This document shows, piece by piece, positions 34,278 through 42,522 of a DNA stretch of 64,000 nucleotides. A program made the translations under genes and the position numbers. The stretch is from Streptomyces profundus (GTDB lineage Bacteria; Actinomycetota; Actinomycetes; Streptomycetales; Streptomycetaceae), in the NCBI RefSeq assembly GCF_020740535.1, contig NZ_CP082362.1:4028501-4092500 (forward strand). The letters run 5' to 3'. A model generated the notes under the pieces. It worked only from the letters and a program-made list of their open reading frames with translations, did no database searches and was not told where the DNA came from. The stretch's first letter is position 1; every line of letters starts with the position of its first letter.

Positions 34278-34614
34278 AACCGGTGCATCTTTTTCTCTGC
34301 GATGGAGTACCCTGCCCGGCCACAGATGCCGGCGGTGCCGGATCGGACCGTGTGCGTCATCCCCTCCACACCCCTGAAGACGAACAGAAGCAAGCGATAG
34401 TTGCGTTCGGGTACCCCGGGCTGTGCGGCGCCATGCCCCTTGCCTCGGGGCCCCGAGGTTCGTCCCACGAGGTCTCCCTCCCCTCAACGAACGCGCGCGC
34501 TCCCCCCTTCCCCGTTCGGCGTCCTCTCTGCCGACTCACCCGTTCGGCCGTAAGGGGTGCGCGGGTGCGGCGTTCTCCCCGCATGGGTAGGTTGCGGACG
34601 GCACGCGCCGCTTC

Positions 34615-34651
34615 CGCCGCGACGGCCGGTCTCCCACCGGCCGTCGCGGCG
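34615..34651 (+). promoter_or_regulatory. Perfect 16-bp hairpin in the SEDS gene leader
   Basis: Arms at 34615-34630 and 34636-34651 pair perfectly with a 5-nt loop. They end 52 bp before the SEDS start. No plus-strand gene lies upstream, so a terminator for another gene is not expected. It may be an attenuator or mRNA-stabilising structure. Confidence 0.45.
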
Positions 34652-34703
34652 TGTGTGGAAGGCCACAGCGGCGGGTGCGGACGACACGGGGGATGGGGAC
34701 GGG

Positions 34704-36185
34704 ATGGGCAGAGACAGCGCGGGGGCCCCGCGCTCCCGCCGGAGGGGGTGGGGGCATCCGGCCGAGTCGCCCGGCGTGCGCGCCTGGACGGCGCGCCGTC
34801 GCAACCTCGAACTCACCCTGGTGATCTTCGCGATCGCGATCATCGCGGCCGGCCACACCATCGTCGGCCTGACGGTGCTGGGCCGCCCGCCGTCCGGGCT
34901 CCTCGCCCACACCGTGGGCCTGGGCGCGCTGGCGTTGGCCGCGCATCTGGTGGTGCGCAGGTTCGCGCGCTTCGCCGACCCGCTGATCCTGCCCATCACC
35001 GTGCTGCTCACCGGGCTCGGCCTGGTGCTGATCGACCGGCTGGACCACGCCTACGCCGCGCACCTCCCGGAGACCGACTACCAGTCCGTCCCGGTCGCGC
35101 CGGACCAGGTGGCCTGGACGGTGGTGGGCGTCGGCCTGCTGACCGGCACGCTGGTGGTGCTGCGCCACCACCGCGCGTTGCAGCGGTACACCTATCTCGG
35201 CATGACCGTGGCCATGGCGCTCCTGATGGCGCCCGCCCTCTTCGGCGCCGACATCTACGGTGCCAAGCGGTGGATCATCGTGGGGTCGCTCTCCGTCCAG
35301 CCGGGCGAGTTCGTCAAGGTCATGATCGTTGTCTTCTTCGCGAGCTATCTGATGGCGAACCGGGACGCGCTGGCGCTGGCCGGACGCCGGGTGCTCGGCC
35401 TGGATCTGCCGCGCGGACGCAACGCCGGGCCGGTGCTGCTGGTGTGGGCCGTCAGCCTGGTGGTGCTCTTCTACGAACGCGACCTCGGCACGTCGTTGAT
35501 CTTCTTCGGGGTCTTCGTGGTGATGCTCTACATCGCGACCGGGCGCACCGGATGGCTGGTGTTCGGCGGGTTGTTGGCCGCGTTGGGGACGGCGGTGGTC
35601 TCGGCCACCCAGGAGCATGTCAAGGGGCGCATCCGCATCTGGCTGGACCCGATGGTCGCGTTTCTGCCCAAGGAGGAGCAGCCCGCTGGCTTCGTGTCCG
35701 ACCAGGCCGCCCAGGCGTTGTTCAGTTTCGGTGCCGGCGAGCTCACCGGCACGGGTCTCGGACAGGGACACACCTATCTGGTCGGCTTCGCGGGGCGCAG
35801 CGACTTCATCCTGACCGCCGTGGGCGAGGAACTCGGGCTGCTGGGCGTGACCCTGGTGCTGCTGCTCTACGCACTGCTGATCCAACGCGGTTTCAGCGCC
35901 GGCCTCGCGACCCCCGATCCGTTCGGGAAGCTGCTGGCGGCCGGGCTGGCATCGGTGATAGCGCTCCAGGTCTTCGTGGTGGTGGGCGGCGTGATCGGGC
36001 TGATCCCGCTGACCGGCAAGGCACTGCCGTTCCTGGCCCAGGGCGGATCGTCGACGGTGGCCAACTGGCTGCTGGTGGCCCTGTTGATCCGGGTCAGCGA
36101 CCGGGCCGGGCGGGCGGCCACCGAACCGGCGGGCAACGCCACCATCCTCACCCCCGCCATCGTGGCGCGCCCCGATCCGCTGTAG
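34704..36185 (+). CDS. FtsW/RodA/SpoVE (SEDS) peptidoglycan glycosyltransferase
   Basis: This ~493-residue membrane protein has about 12 hydrophobic segments after a ~35-residue basic N-terminus. SEDS motifs include GAKRWIIVGSLSVQPGEFVK, the extracellular loop with DPMVAFLPKEEQPAGF, GAGELTGTGLGQGH, and SDFILTAVGEELGLLG with the acidic residues needed for polymerase function. SEDS proteins extend peptidoglycan glycan strands with a partner class B PBP; no PBP gene is adjacent here. Streptomycetes have several paralogues for division, growth and sporulation, so the specific role is not readable. ATG 34704 is chosen over far-upstream starts by homology. Confidence 0.9.
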   Translation: MGRDSAGAPRSRRRGWGHPAESPGVRAWTARRRNLELTLVIFAIAIIAAGHTIVGLTVLGRPPSGLLAHTVGLGALALAAHLVVRRFARFADPLILPITVLLTGLGLVLIDRLDHAYAAHLPETDYQSVPVAPDQVAWTVVGVGLLTGTLVVLRHHRALQRYTYLGMTVAMALLMAPALFGADIYGAKRWIIVGSLSVQPGEFVKVMIVVFFASYLMANRDALALAGRRVLGLDLPRGRNAGPVLLVWAVSLVVLFYERDLGTSLIFFGVFVVMLYIATGRTGWLVFGGLLAALGTAVVSATQEHVKGRIRIWLDPMVAFLPKEEQPAGFVSDQAAQALFSFGAGELTGTGLGQGHTYLVGFAGRSDFILTAVGEELGLLGVTLVLLLYALLIQRGFSAGLATPDPFGKLLAAGLASVIALQVFVVVGGVIGLIPLTGKALPFLAQGGSSTVANWLLVALLIRVSDRAGRAATEPAGNATILTPAIVARPDPL

Positions 36186-36297
36186 CGCGCGCACGGGGGC
36201 GCTCAGCTCGACCGAAAGGCGCCCCTGGGAACGGGTTTCCCCGTCACAACTCCCGTTTTCAGGGCTGAAATCGGCCAATGTGGGGCAGCTATGCACG

Positions 36298-37485
36298 ATG
36301 AACCTTCTCGACGACGCCAGAGCCCTGAACGACGAACTCGTCCAACTCCGCCGGCGGTTGCACGCGATCCCCGAGATCGGGCTCCAGCTGCCCCGCACCC
36401 AGGAGGCCGTGTTGGCCGCGCTGGACGGGCTGCCCATCGAGGTCGACACCGGGCGGGGCCTGACCTCGGTCACCGGGGTGCTGCGCGGCGCCCGCCCCGG
36501 GCCCACCGTGCTGCTGCGCGGCGACATGGACGCCCTTCCGGTCGCCGAGCGCACCGGGTTGCCGTTCGCCGCCGAGGCCGAGCGGATGCACGCGTGCGGC
36601 CACGACCTGCACACCACCATGCTGGCCGGCGCCGCCCGGCTGCTGGCCGCCCACAGGGATCAACTGGCTGGAAACGTGCTGTTGATGTTTCAGCCGGGCG
36701 AGGAGGGATACAACGGCGCCGGTCAGATGCTCGACGAGGGCGTGCTCGACGCCACGGGCGAGCGCCCGGTCGCCGCCTACGCGCTCCATGTGCTCTCGCA
36801 CACCTGGCCGGCTGGCGTCTTCACCGCCAGGGGCGGTCCCGCCATGGCGGCCTCCAGCGTCCTCGACGTGACGGTGCGCGGTGCCGGCGGCCATGGCTCG
36901 GCGCCCTACCGCGCCAAGGATCCGATCCCCGCCGCCTGCGAGATGGTCACCGCACTCCAGACGTGGATCAGCCGTAGTTTCGACGTCTTCGACCCGGTGG
37001 TGCTCACGGTCGGCAGTTTCCACTCGGGAACGGCCACCAACATCATTCCCGACACGGCGACCTTCGCCGCGACGGTGCGCACCTTCTCCCGCGAAGCCAG
37101 GTCCAGGATCGGCGAGGGCGTGGTGGCCGTCTGCGAGGGCGTCGCCGCCGCCCACGGGCTGGAGGTGGATGCCCGCTTCGTCGAGCAGTACCCGGTGACG
37201 GTCAACGACGTGGCGGAGACCGCGTTCGCCGCCGACGCCGTCCGCGAGGCGCTCGGCGAGGAGCGGTTCGCGCCCATGGAGAACCCGCTGACCGGCGCGG
37301 AGGACTTCTCCCGGGTGATCGACGAGGTGCCGGGCGCGATGGTCTTCCTCGGTGCCACGCCCGAGGGCGTCGACCCCGAGGCCGCGCCGGCCAACCACTC
37401 GCCGCTGGCCGCCTTCGACGAGTCGGTGCTGGCCGACGGCGCCGCCCTCTACGCGGAGCTGGCGGTGCGCCGACTGGCCGTATAG
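36298..37485 (+). CDS. M20-family metallopeptidase/amidohydrolase
   Basis: This ~395-residue zinc hydrolase of the M20D branch (HipO/IAA-amino-acid hydrolase-like) has catalytic segments LLRGDMDALPVAERTG, MHACGHDLHTTMLAGAAR (Cys and His metal ligands), FQPGEEGYNGAGQML (metal-binding and general-base glutamates) and the closing GAEDFSRV. A lid domain (GGHGSAPYRAKDP) is inserted as usual. It hydrolyses N-acyl amino acids or related amides in the cytoplasm; the substrate is unknown. It lies 85 bp upstream of egtA on the same strand, and no link to ergothioneine is established. Confidence 0.92.
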   Translation: MNLLDDARALNDELVQLRRRLHAIPEIGLQLPRTQEAVLAALDGLPIEVDTGRGLTSVTGVLRGARPGPTVLLRGDMDALPVAERTGLPFAAEAERMHACGHDLHTTMLAGAARLLAAHRDQLAGNVLLMFQPGEEGYNGAGQMLDEGVLDATGERPVAAYALHVLSHTWPAGVFTARGGPAMAASSVLDVTVRGAGGHGSAPYRAKDPIPAACEMVTALQTWISRSFDVFDPVVLTVGSFHSGTATNIIPDTATFAATVRTFSREARSRIGEGVVAVCEGVAAAHGLEVDARFVEQYPVTVNDVAETAFAADAVREALGEERFAPMENPLTGAEDFSRVIDEVPGAMVFLGATPEGVDPEAAPANHSPLAAFDESVLADGAALYAELAVRRLAV

Positions 37486-37570
37486 CGCCCGGCGGGTCGT
37501 GCCCGGCCGTCCTACCGTGATTCCACTGCCCGGACAAAGGGGGCGGATGGGATAGAGGAGGGCGGCCGGG

Positions 37571-39160
37571 ATGGCGTCGGAAGTGTCTCGCCCAGCAACG
37601 GCCCCGTCGGGTCCTTGGGGCCCGACGGGCTCATCGCGCCCCGGGGCGGCCACCCCGCGCGCGCACGCGGGCGCGCGCCACCCCGACGCGCCCTCCGACG
37701 CGCCGCCCCTGAGCGAGCGGGACGCCGAGGAACACGTCGCCCGCACCTGTGTCTCCACCGGTGCCCCCACCCGGACCGGGGTGGAGTTGGAGTGGCTGGT
37801 GCGCCGGGTCGACGATCCAGCCGCCGCGGTGCCCGCCGAGGCGGTGCGGGCCGCGCTCGCCCCGCTCCACGACACCGCTCCGCGAGGCGACGACCCGCCG
37901 TGCGACGCCGTGCTGCCCGGCGGCGGACGGCTCACCCGCGAACCTGGCGGGCAGGTCGAGATCAGCAGCGCCCCGGGGGACTCGCTGGTCGCGTGCGTCC
38001 GGGCGACCCGGACCGATCTGGCGCGGCTGCGCGACGCGCTGGCCGCTGCCGGCCTGGAGGCCGTCGGCCTCGGCCTTGACCCCTACCGCGATCCGCCCCG
38101 GGTGCTGCACCACCCGCGCTACCAGGCGATGGAGAGCTTCTTCGACCGGCAGACCCCGGGCGGTCGGCTGATCATGCGGGCCACCGCCTCGGTGCAGATC
38201 AGCGTGGACGCCGGTGACGACTCCCGGGGCCCGACCGGCTATCGCGCCCGCTGGGCGCTGACCCATCGCCTCGGCCCGGTGCTGATCGCCGCCTTCGCCA
38301 ACTCCCCCGTCTGGCGGGGCCGCCCCACCGGCTGGCGCTCCACCCGGCAGGCCCTGTGGAGCCGCCTGGATCCCGGCCGCACCCGGCCGTTCACCCCCGA
38401 CGCCCAGGCCACCACCGCCCCCGAGGCCGCCCCCGACGGTGAGGATCCCCGCGCCGCCTGGGCCCGTTACGCCCTGGACGCGTCGCTGCTGTGCGTGCGC
38501 CGGGGGGCGCCCGCAGGATGGTACGCGCCCCCCAATCACTCCTTCCGCTCCTGGCTGCGCGGGCCGACCGCAGACCGGCGCGCGCCCACCCTGGCCGATC
38601 TCGACTACCACCTGAGCACCCTCTTCCCACCAGTGCGCCCCCGTGGCTGGTGGGAACTGCGGATGATCGACGCCCAACCCGGGGATGACTGGGTCGTGCC
38701 GTTGGCGGTGACCAGCGTGCTGCTGGACGATCCGCTCGCCGCCGACGCCGCTCGGCGCGCGACCGAGCCGCTCACCCGGGGCCATGGGGCCCATGCGATG
38801 CCCTCCTTCGACCTCTGGCTGCGCGCCGCCCGGCACGGGCCGGCCGACCCGGAGCTTGGCCCGGCCGTCCGCGCCTGCTTCGCCGCCGCCGACGCCGCGC
38901 TGGCCCGCCTGCCCGACGCCGGCGAACTCCGGGACGCCGTCGCCGCGTTCGCCAACCGCTACGTGGAGCACGGCCGTTGCCCGGCGGACGATCAGCTGGA
39001 CGCGCTGGGAACACCCCTCGGCCCTCCGCCTCGGCGGGCCAGGAGGCCCGGCCGCCCGCCACCGGCACCCCCCGACCCGGCGACCGGACCCGATCGACGA
39101 GACCGGACACAACGGCCGGCCCACCCCCCTCGCGCGGCAGCCAAGGAGACACCCGAATGA
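37571..39160 (+). CDS. egtA: Ergothioneine glutamate-cysteine ligase EgtA
   Basis: This 529-residue ATP-dependent ligase supplies gamma-glutamylcysteine for ergothioneine. The N-terminal ~45 residues are a variable, Pro/Ala-rich lead. GCS2-type features follow: VELEWLVRRVDDP, GGRLTREPGGQVEISSAPGD (substrate-binding glutamates), RYQAMESFF and IMRATASVQISVDAGDD. The C-terminus is a low-complexity Pro/Arg tail. It is first in an egtA-egtB-egtC-egtD run and overlaps egtB (ATGA). Enzymes of this family act in the cytoplasm. Confidence 0.92.
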   Translation: MASEVSRPATAPSGPWGPTGSSRPGAATPRAHAGARHPDAPSDAPPLSERDAEEHVARTCVSTGAPTRTGVELEWLVRRVDDPAAAVPAEAVRAALAPLHDTAPRGDDPPCDAVLPGGGRLTREPGGQVEISSAPGDSLVACVRATRTDLARLRDALAAAGLEAVGLGLDPYRDPPRVLHHPRYQAMESFFDRQTPGGRLIMRATASVQISVDAGDDSRGPTGYRARWALTHRLGPVLIAAFANSPVWRGRPTGWRSTRQALWSRLDPGRTRPFTPDAQATTAPEAAPDGEDPRAAWARYALDASLLCVRRGAPAGWYAPPNHSFRSWLRGPTADRRAPTLADLDYHLSTLFPPVRPRGWWELRMIDAQPGDDWVVPLAVTSVLLDDPLAADAARRATEPLTRGHGAHAMPSFDLWLRAARHGPADPELGPAVRACFAAADAALARLPDAGELRDAVAAFANRYVEHGRCPADDQLDALGTPLGPPPRRARRPGRPPPAPPDPATGPDRRDRTQRPAHPPRAAAKETPE

Positions 39161-40560
39161 CCGAGACCCCCGTCGCGCCCACGCCCCCCAAGCGCCGGGT
39201 CACCGCCCCCAGCGCACTCGACGCGCTCGACATCGCGTCCGCCCCTGACGGGCGCGGCCCCCTGGACCCGAGCGAGTTGGCCGCCGCGCTGGAGACCGCC
39301 CGCCGGCGCACCCACGAACTCACCGACTGCCTGCCCGCGGAGGAACTCACCGTCCGGCACTCGCCCCTGATGTCCCCGTTCGTCTGGGACCTGGCGCATA
39401 TCGCCAACCAGGAGGAGCTCTGGCTGCTCCGCCGGGCCGGCGGACGGGCGCCGCTCCGCGCCGACCTCGACGATCTCTACGACGCCTTCCGACACCCCAG
39501 GGCCGACCGCCCGAACCTGCCCCTGCTGTCACCGGCCGACGCCCGCCGGTACGCGGCCGAGGTCCGCGCCCAGGCGCTGGAGGTACTGGGCGGGCTGACC
39601 GGCGACACCGAGGGGGCCTTCCTCTTCGCCATGATCGCCCAACACGAGCAGCAGCACGACGAGACCATGCTGGCCACCCACCAGCTGCGCCGAGGGCGCG
39701 CGGCGCTCTATGCGCCGCCACCCGCGCGCCCCCGCCCCGAGCATCGACTTCCGGCCGAAGTCCTGGTGCCCGCAGGCCCGTTCACCATGGGCGTCGACCC
39801 GGCCGACGACCCCTGGGCGCTGGACAACGAGGGTCCGGCGCACCGCGTCTTCGTCCCCGCCTTCTGGCTGGACACCACGCCCGTCAGCAACGCCGCCTAC
39901 CAGGAGTTCATCGCCGACGGCGGCTACCACCAGCCTCGTTGGTGGCACCCCGAGGGCTGGCTCCACCGAAGGCAGGCCAACCTGACGGGGCCCGCGTTCT
40001 GGCACCGCGACCTCGACGGGGAGTGGCTGCGCCACCGGTTCGGGCGCACCGAACCCGTGCCGCCCGACGAGCCGGTGCTGCACGTCAGCTGGTACGAGGC
40101 CGACGCCTACGCCCGCTGGGCAGGGCGGCGGCTGCCCACCGAGGCCGAGTGGGAGAAGGCCGCCAGACACCACCCCGCCACCGGCCGCTCCCGCCGCTAC
40201 CCCTGGGGCGCGGCGGCCCCCGAGGCACGGCATGCCAACCTCGGCCAGCGCCACCTCCGCCCCGCGCCCGTCGGCGCCTACCCGGACGGGGCCGCGCCCT
40301 GCGGGGCACGCCAACTCCTCGGTGACGTCTGGGAGTGGACCGCCACCGAGTTCACCGGCTACCCCGACTTCGCCGCCCATCCGTACCGGGAGTACAGCGA
40401 GGCGTTCTTCGGCGCCGGCTACCAGGTGCTGCGCGGCGGCTCGTTCGGCACCGACCCGATCGCCTGCCGAGGCACCTTCCGCAACTGGGACCTCCCCATC
40501 CGCCGCCAGATCTTCGCCGGCTTCCGGACCTGCCGCGACGCGGGCACGGGCGTCGGCTGA
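39157..40560 (+). CDS. egtB: Ergothioneine non-heme iron sulfoxide synthase EgtB
   Basis: This 467-residue enzyme joins gamma-glutamylcysteine to hercynine with O2 at a mononuclear iron site. The N-terminal DinB-like helical domain contains VWDLAHIANQEELWLLRR and the histidine pair in AQHEQQHDETMLATH that, with the upstream His, bind iron. The C-terminal FGE-sulfatase-like domain contains TNPVSNAAYQEF-type sequence (TPVSNAAYQEFI), HVSWYEADAYARWAGRRLPT and FGTDPIACRGTFRNWDLP. ATG 39157 overlaps the egtA stop; its stop is shared with the egtC start (TGATG). Confidence 0.95.
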   Translation: MTETPVAPTPPKRRVTAPSALDALDIASAPDGRGPLDPSELAAALETARRRTHELTDCLPAEELTVRHSPLMSPFVWDLAHIANQEELWLLRRAGGRAPLRADLDDLYDAFRHPRADRPNLPLLSPADARRYAAEVRAQALEVLGGLTGDTEGAFLFAMIAQHEQQHDETMLATHQLRRGRAALYAPPPARPRPEHRLPAEVLVPAGPFTMGVDPADDPWALDNEGPAHRVFVPAFWLDTTPVSNAAYQEFIADGGYHQPRWWHPEGWLHRRQANLTGPAFWHRDLDGEWLRHRFGRTEPVPPDEPVLHVSWYEADAYARWAGRRLPTEAEWEKAARHHPATGRSRRYPWGAAAPEARHANLGQRHLRPAPVGAYPDGAAPCGARQLLGDVWEWTATEFTGYPDFAAHPYREYSEAFFGAGYQVLRGGSFGTDPIACRGTFRNWDLPIRRQIFAGFRTCRDAGTGVG

Positions 40561-41309
40561 TGTGCCGCCACCTCGCCTACCTCGGGCCACCCCTCTCCCT
40601 GGCCGAACTGCTCACCACCCCTCCGCACAGCCTCTACGAACAGTCCTGGGCACCGAAGTGCCAGGTGGGAGGCACGGTCAACGCCGATGGCTTCGGCGTC
40701 GGTTGGTACCCACCGGACGACGGGGCGGGCCCCGTGCGCTACCGCCGCGCCGTCCCCATCTGGGCCGACGAGAACCTTCCCGGGCTCGCCGCACTGCTGC
40801 ACAGCGGCGCGGTGCTGGCCTCGGTGCGCTCCACCACACCGGGCGGCAGCAACCACGAGACGGCCGTGGCCCCCTTCGCCCTGGGACGCTGGCTGTTCAG
40901 CCTCAACGGACGCGTCGACCGCTGGGAGCAACTCCCCACCGACCTCGGCGAGCCGTTGACCCTCGCCGAACTGCTCAGCATCGAGGCGCACGTCGACGCG
41001 GCGTTGCTCTGGCTGATGGCGGCCCGACGGCTGGTGGCCGGCCAGCCGGCCCCCGAGGCGCTGGCCGAACTCGTGGCCGGCGTCCTCGCCGCCCGCCCCG
41101 ACGCCCGCCTCAACCTGCTCCTCACGGACGGCAGCACCGTCGTCGCCACCCGCCACGGCGACAGCCTCTGGTACCGGAGCGAGGACGAGCGGCTGATCGT
41201 CGCCTCGGAGCCGGTGCCGGAACAGCCGGGCTGGCGCGAGGTGCCCGAACACTCCCTGCTCCGCGCCAGCCGCACCTCCGTCGATCTCCAAGCCCTGCCC
41301 CGACTCTAG
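40560..41309 (+). CDS. egtC: Ergothioneine gamma-glutamyl hydrolase EgtC
   Basis: This 249-residue glutamine amidotransferase-type Ntn hydrolase starts MCRHLAYLG, so Cys2 becomes the N-terminal nucleophile. NADGFGVGWYPPDDG and ASVRSTTPGGSNHETAVAPF are the class II amidotransferase motifs. It removes glutamate from hercynyl-gamma-glutamylcysteine sulfoxide. The ATG overlaps the egtB stop, so the two are cotranslated. Confidence 0.95.
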   Translation: MCRHLAYLGPPLSLAELLTTPPHSLYEQSWAPKCQVGGTVNADGFGVGWYPPDDGAGPVRYRRAVPIWADENLPGLAALLHSGAVLASVRSTTPGGSNHETAVAPFALGRWLFSLNGRVDRWEQLPTDLGEPLTLAELLSIEAHVDAALLWLMAARRLVAGQPAPEALAELVAGVLAARPDARLNLLLTDGSTVVATRHGDSLWYRSEDERLIVASEPVPEQPGWREVPEHSLLRASRTSVDLQALPRL

Positions 41310-41397
41310 GCCCCGCCACTGACAGCCGCCGCGGCCCCCGCGCCCCCGCCGGCCGGGTTCCGCGAGACGGCCGGCCCGGAACCGCGAAAGGAACCCC

Positions 41398-42384
41398 ATG
41401 ACCAGCAGCGTCACCGTGCACGACACCCTGCCGGAGGACCACTTCGCCGAGCGCCTGCACGCCGATGTGCGCGCCGGCCTCACCGCCACCCCCAAATCCC
41501 TGCCGCCCAAGTGGTTCTACGACGCCAGGGGCAGCGAACTCTTCACCCGCATCACCCGGCTGCCCGAGTACTACCTCACCCGCGCCGAACGGCAGATCCT
41601 CCGCGCCCACGCCCCGGACATAGCGACGCACACCAGAGCGCGGACCCTGGTCGAACTCGGCTCGGGCTCGTCCGAGAAGACCCGCGTGCTGCTCGACGCC
41701 CTCACGGCCGGCGGCACCCTGCGCGCCTACGCCCCCATCGACGTCTCGCGCACCGCCCTGACCGAGGCGGCCGAATCGATCCTGGCCGCCTACCCGGGTT
41801 TGGAAGTCGACGCCACCGTTGCCGACTTCGATCAGGAACTGCCCATACCCGACGGCCCAGGACCACGTCTGGTCGCCTTTCTCGGCTCCACGATCGGAAA
41901 CTTCGACACGGCGGAGCGAGCCACCTTCCTCAGCCGCCTCAGCGCCGCGCTCACTCCCAACGACGCGATCCTGATCGGCGCCGACCTGGTCAAGTCGCCC
42001 ACCACCCTGACCCGCGCCTACGACGACGCGCAGGGTGTCACCGCGGAGTTCAACAAGAACCTGCTGCGCGTCCTCAACCGCGAACTGGACGCCGACTTCG
42101 ACGCCAGCGCCTTCGACCATGTGGCGAGGTGGGACGAGCGCGCCGAACGGATCGAGATGTCCCTCAAAGCCCGCCACGGGCACACGGTCAAGATCCCGGC
42201 GCTCGACCTCGAAGTGGGCTTCAGCCAGGGCGAACTCCTGCGCACCGAACTCTCCACCAAGTTCCGCCGCCCCCGCCTCGCGGCCGACCTCGGCCGATCC
42301 GCCCTCACCCCGACCCACTGGTGGACCGACCCCCAGAACCGCTTCACCGTCCTCCTGGCCCGCCCCACCGAACGAACCCGCTAG
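41398..42384 (+). CDS. egtD: L-histidine N-alpha-trimethyltransferase EgtD
   Basis: This 328-residue SAM-dependent enzyme makes hercynine from histidine. Key segments are PPKWFYDARGSELFTRITRL and PEYYLTRAERQILR near the N-terminus, VELGSGSSEKTRVLLDAL (SAM loop), and FLGSTIGNFDTAERATFL. It ends the egt operon, 89 bp after egtC and just before a tRNA gene. A PLP lyase EgtE is not adjacent; in many actinomycetes it is encoded elsewhere. Confidence 0.96.
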   Translation: MTSSVTVHDTLPEDHFAERLHADVRAGLTATPKSLPPKWFYDARGSELFTRITRLPEYYLTRAERQILRAHAPDIATHTRARTLVELGSGSSEKTRVLLDALTAGGTLRAYAPIDVSRTALTEAAESILAAYPGLEVDATVADFDQELPIPDGPGPRLVAFLGSTIGNFDTAERATFLSRLSAALTPNDAILIGADLVKSPTTLTRAYDDAQGVTAEFNKNLLRVLNRELDADFDASAFDHVARWDERAERIEMSLKARHGHTVKIPALDLEVGFSQGELLRTELSTKFRRPRLAADLGRSALTPTHWWTDPQNRFTVLLARPTERTR

Positions 42385-42403
42385 ACTGGCCCGCGCTACC
42401 TCA

Positions 42404-42476
42404 GCCTCCGTAGCTCAGGGGATAGAGCACCGCTCTCCTAAAGCGGGTGTCGCAGGTTCGAATCCTGCCGGGGGCA
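42404..42476 (+). tRNA. tRNA-Arg (anticodon CCT), integration site
   Basis: This 73-nt cloverleaf has acceptor strand GCCTCCG pairing with CGGGGGC, D-arm GCTCAGGGGATAGAGC, anticodon loop CTCCTAA and T-arm GCAGGTTCGAATCCTGC. The discriminator is A, and CCA is not encoded. It reads AGG. An integrase gene follows 46 bp downstream in convergent orientation, so the tRNA 3' end is the likely attachment site of the mobile element. Confidence 0.96.
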
Positions 42477-42522
42477 CCGCTCGTCAGGTCGCTGACCTGG
42501 GGTTTCCTCCCAGCGAAGCGCT

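Larger units (their letters stand above)
34147..34703. other. 557-bp divergent intergenic region between hrdD and the SEDS gene
   Basis: It holds the hrdD promoter and leader on the left and a long perfect hairpin on the right. No protein gene of its own is convincing. A possible upstream reading frame of 56 codons starts at GTG 34190 on the minus strand behind GAGGAGG and overlaps the hrdD start out of frame. Confidence 0.6.
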
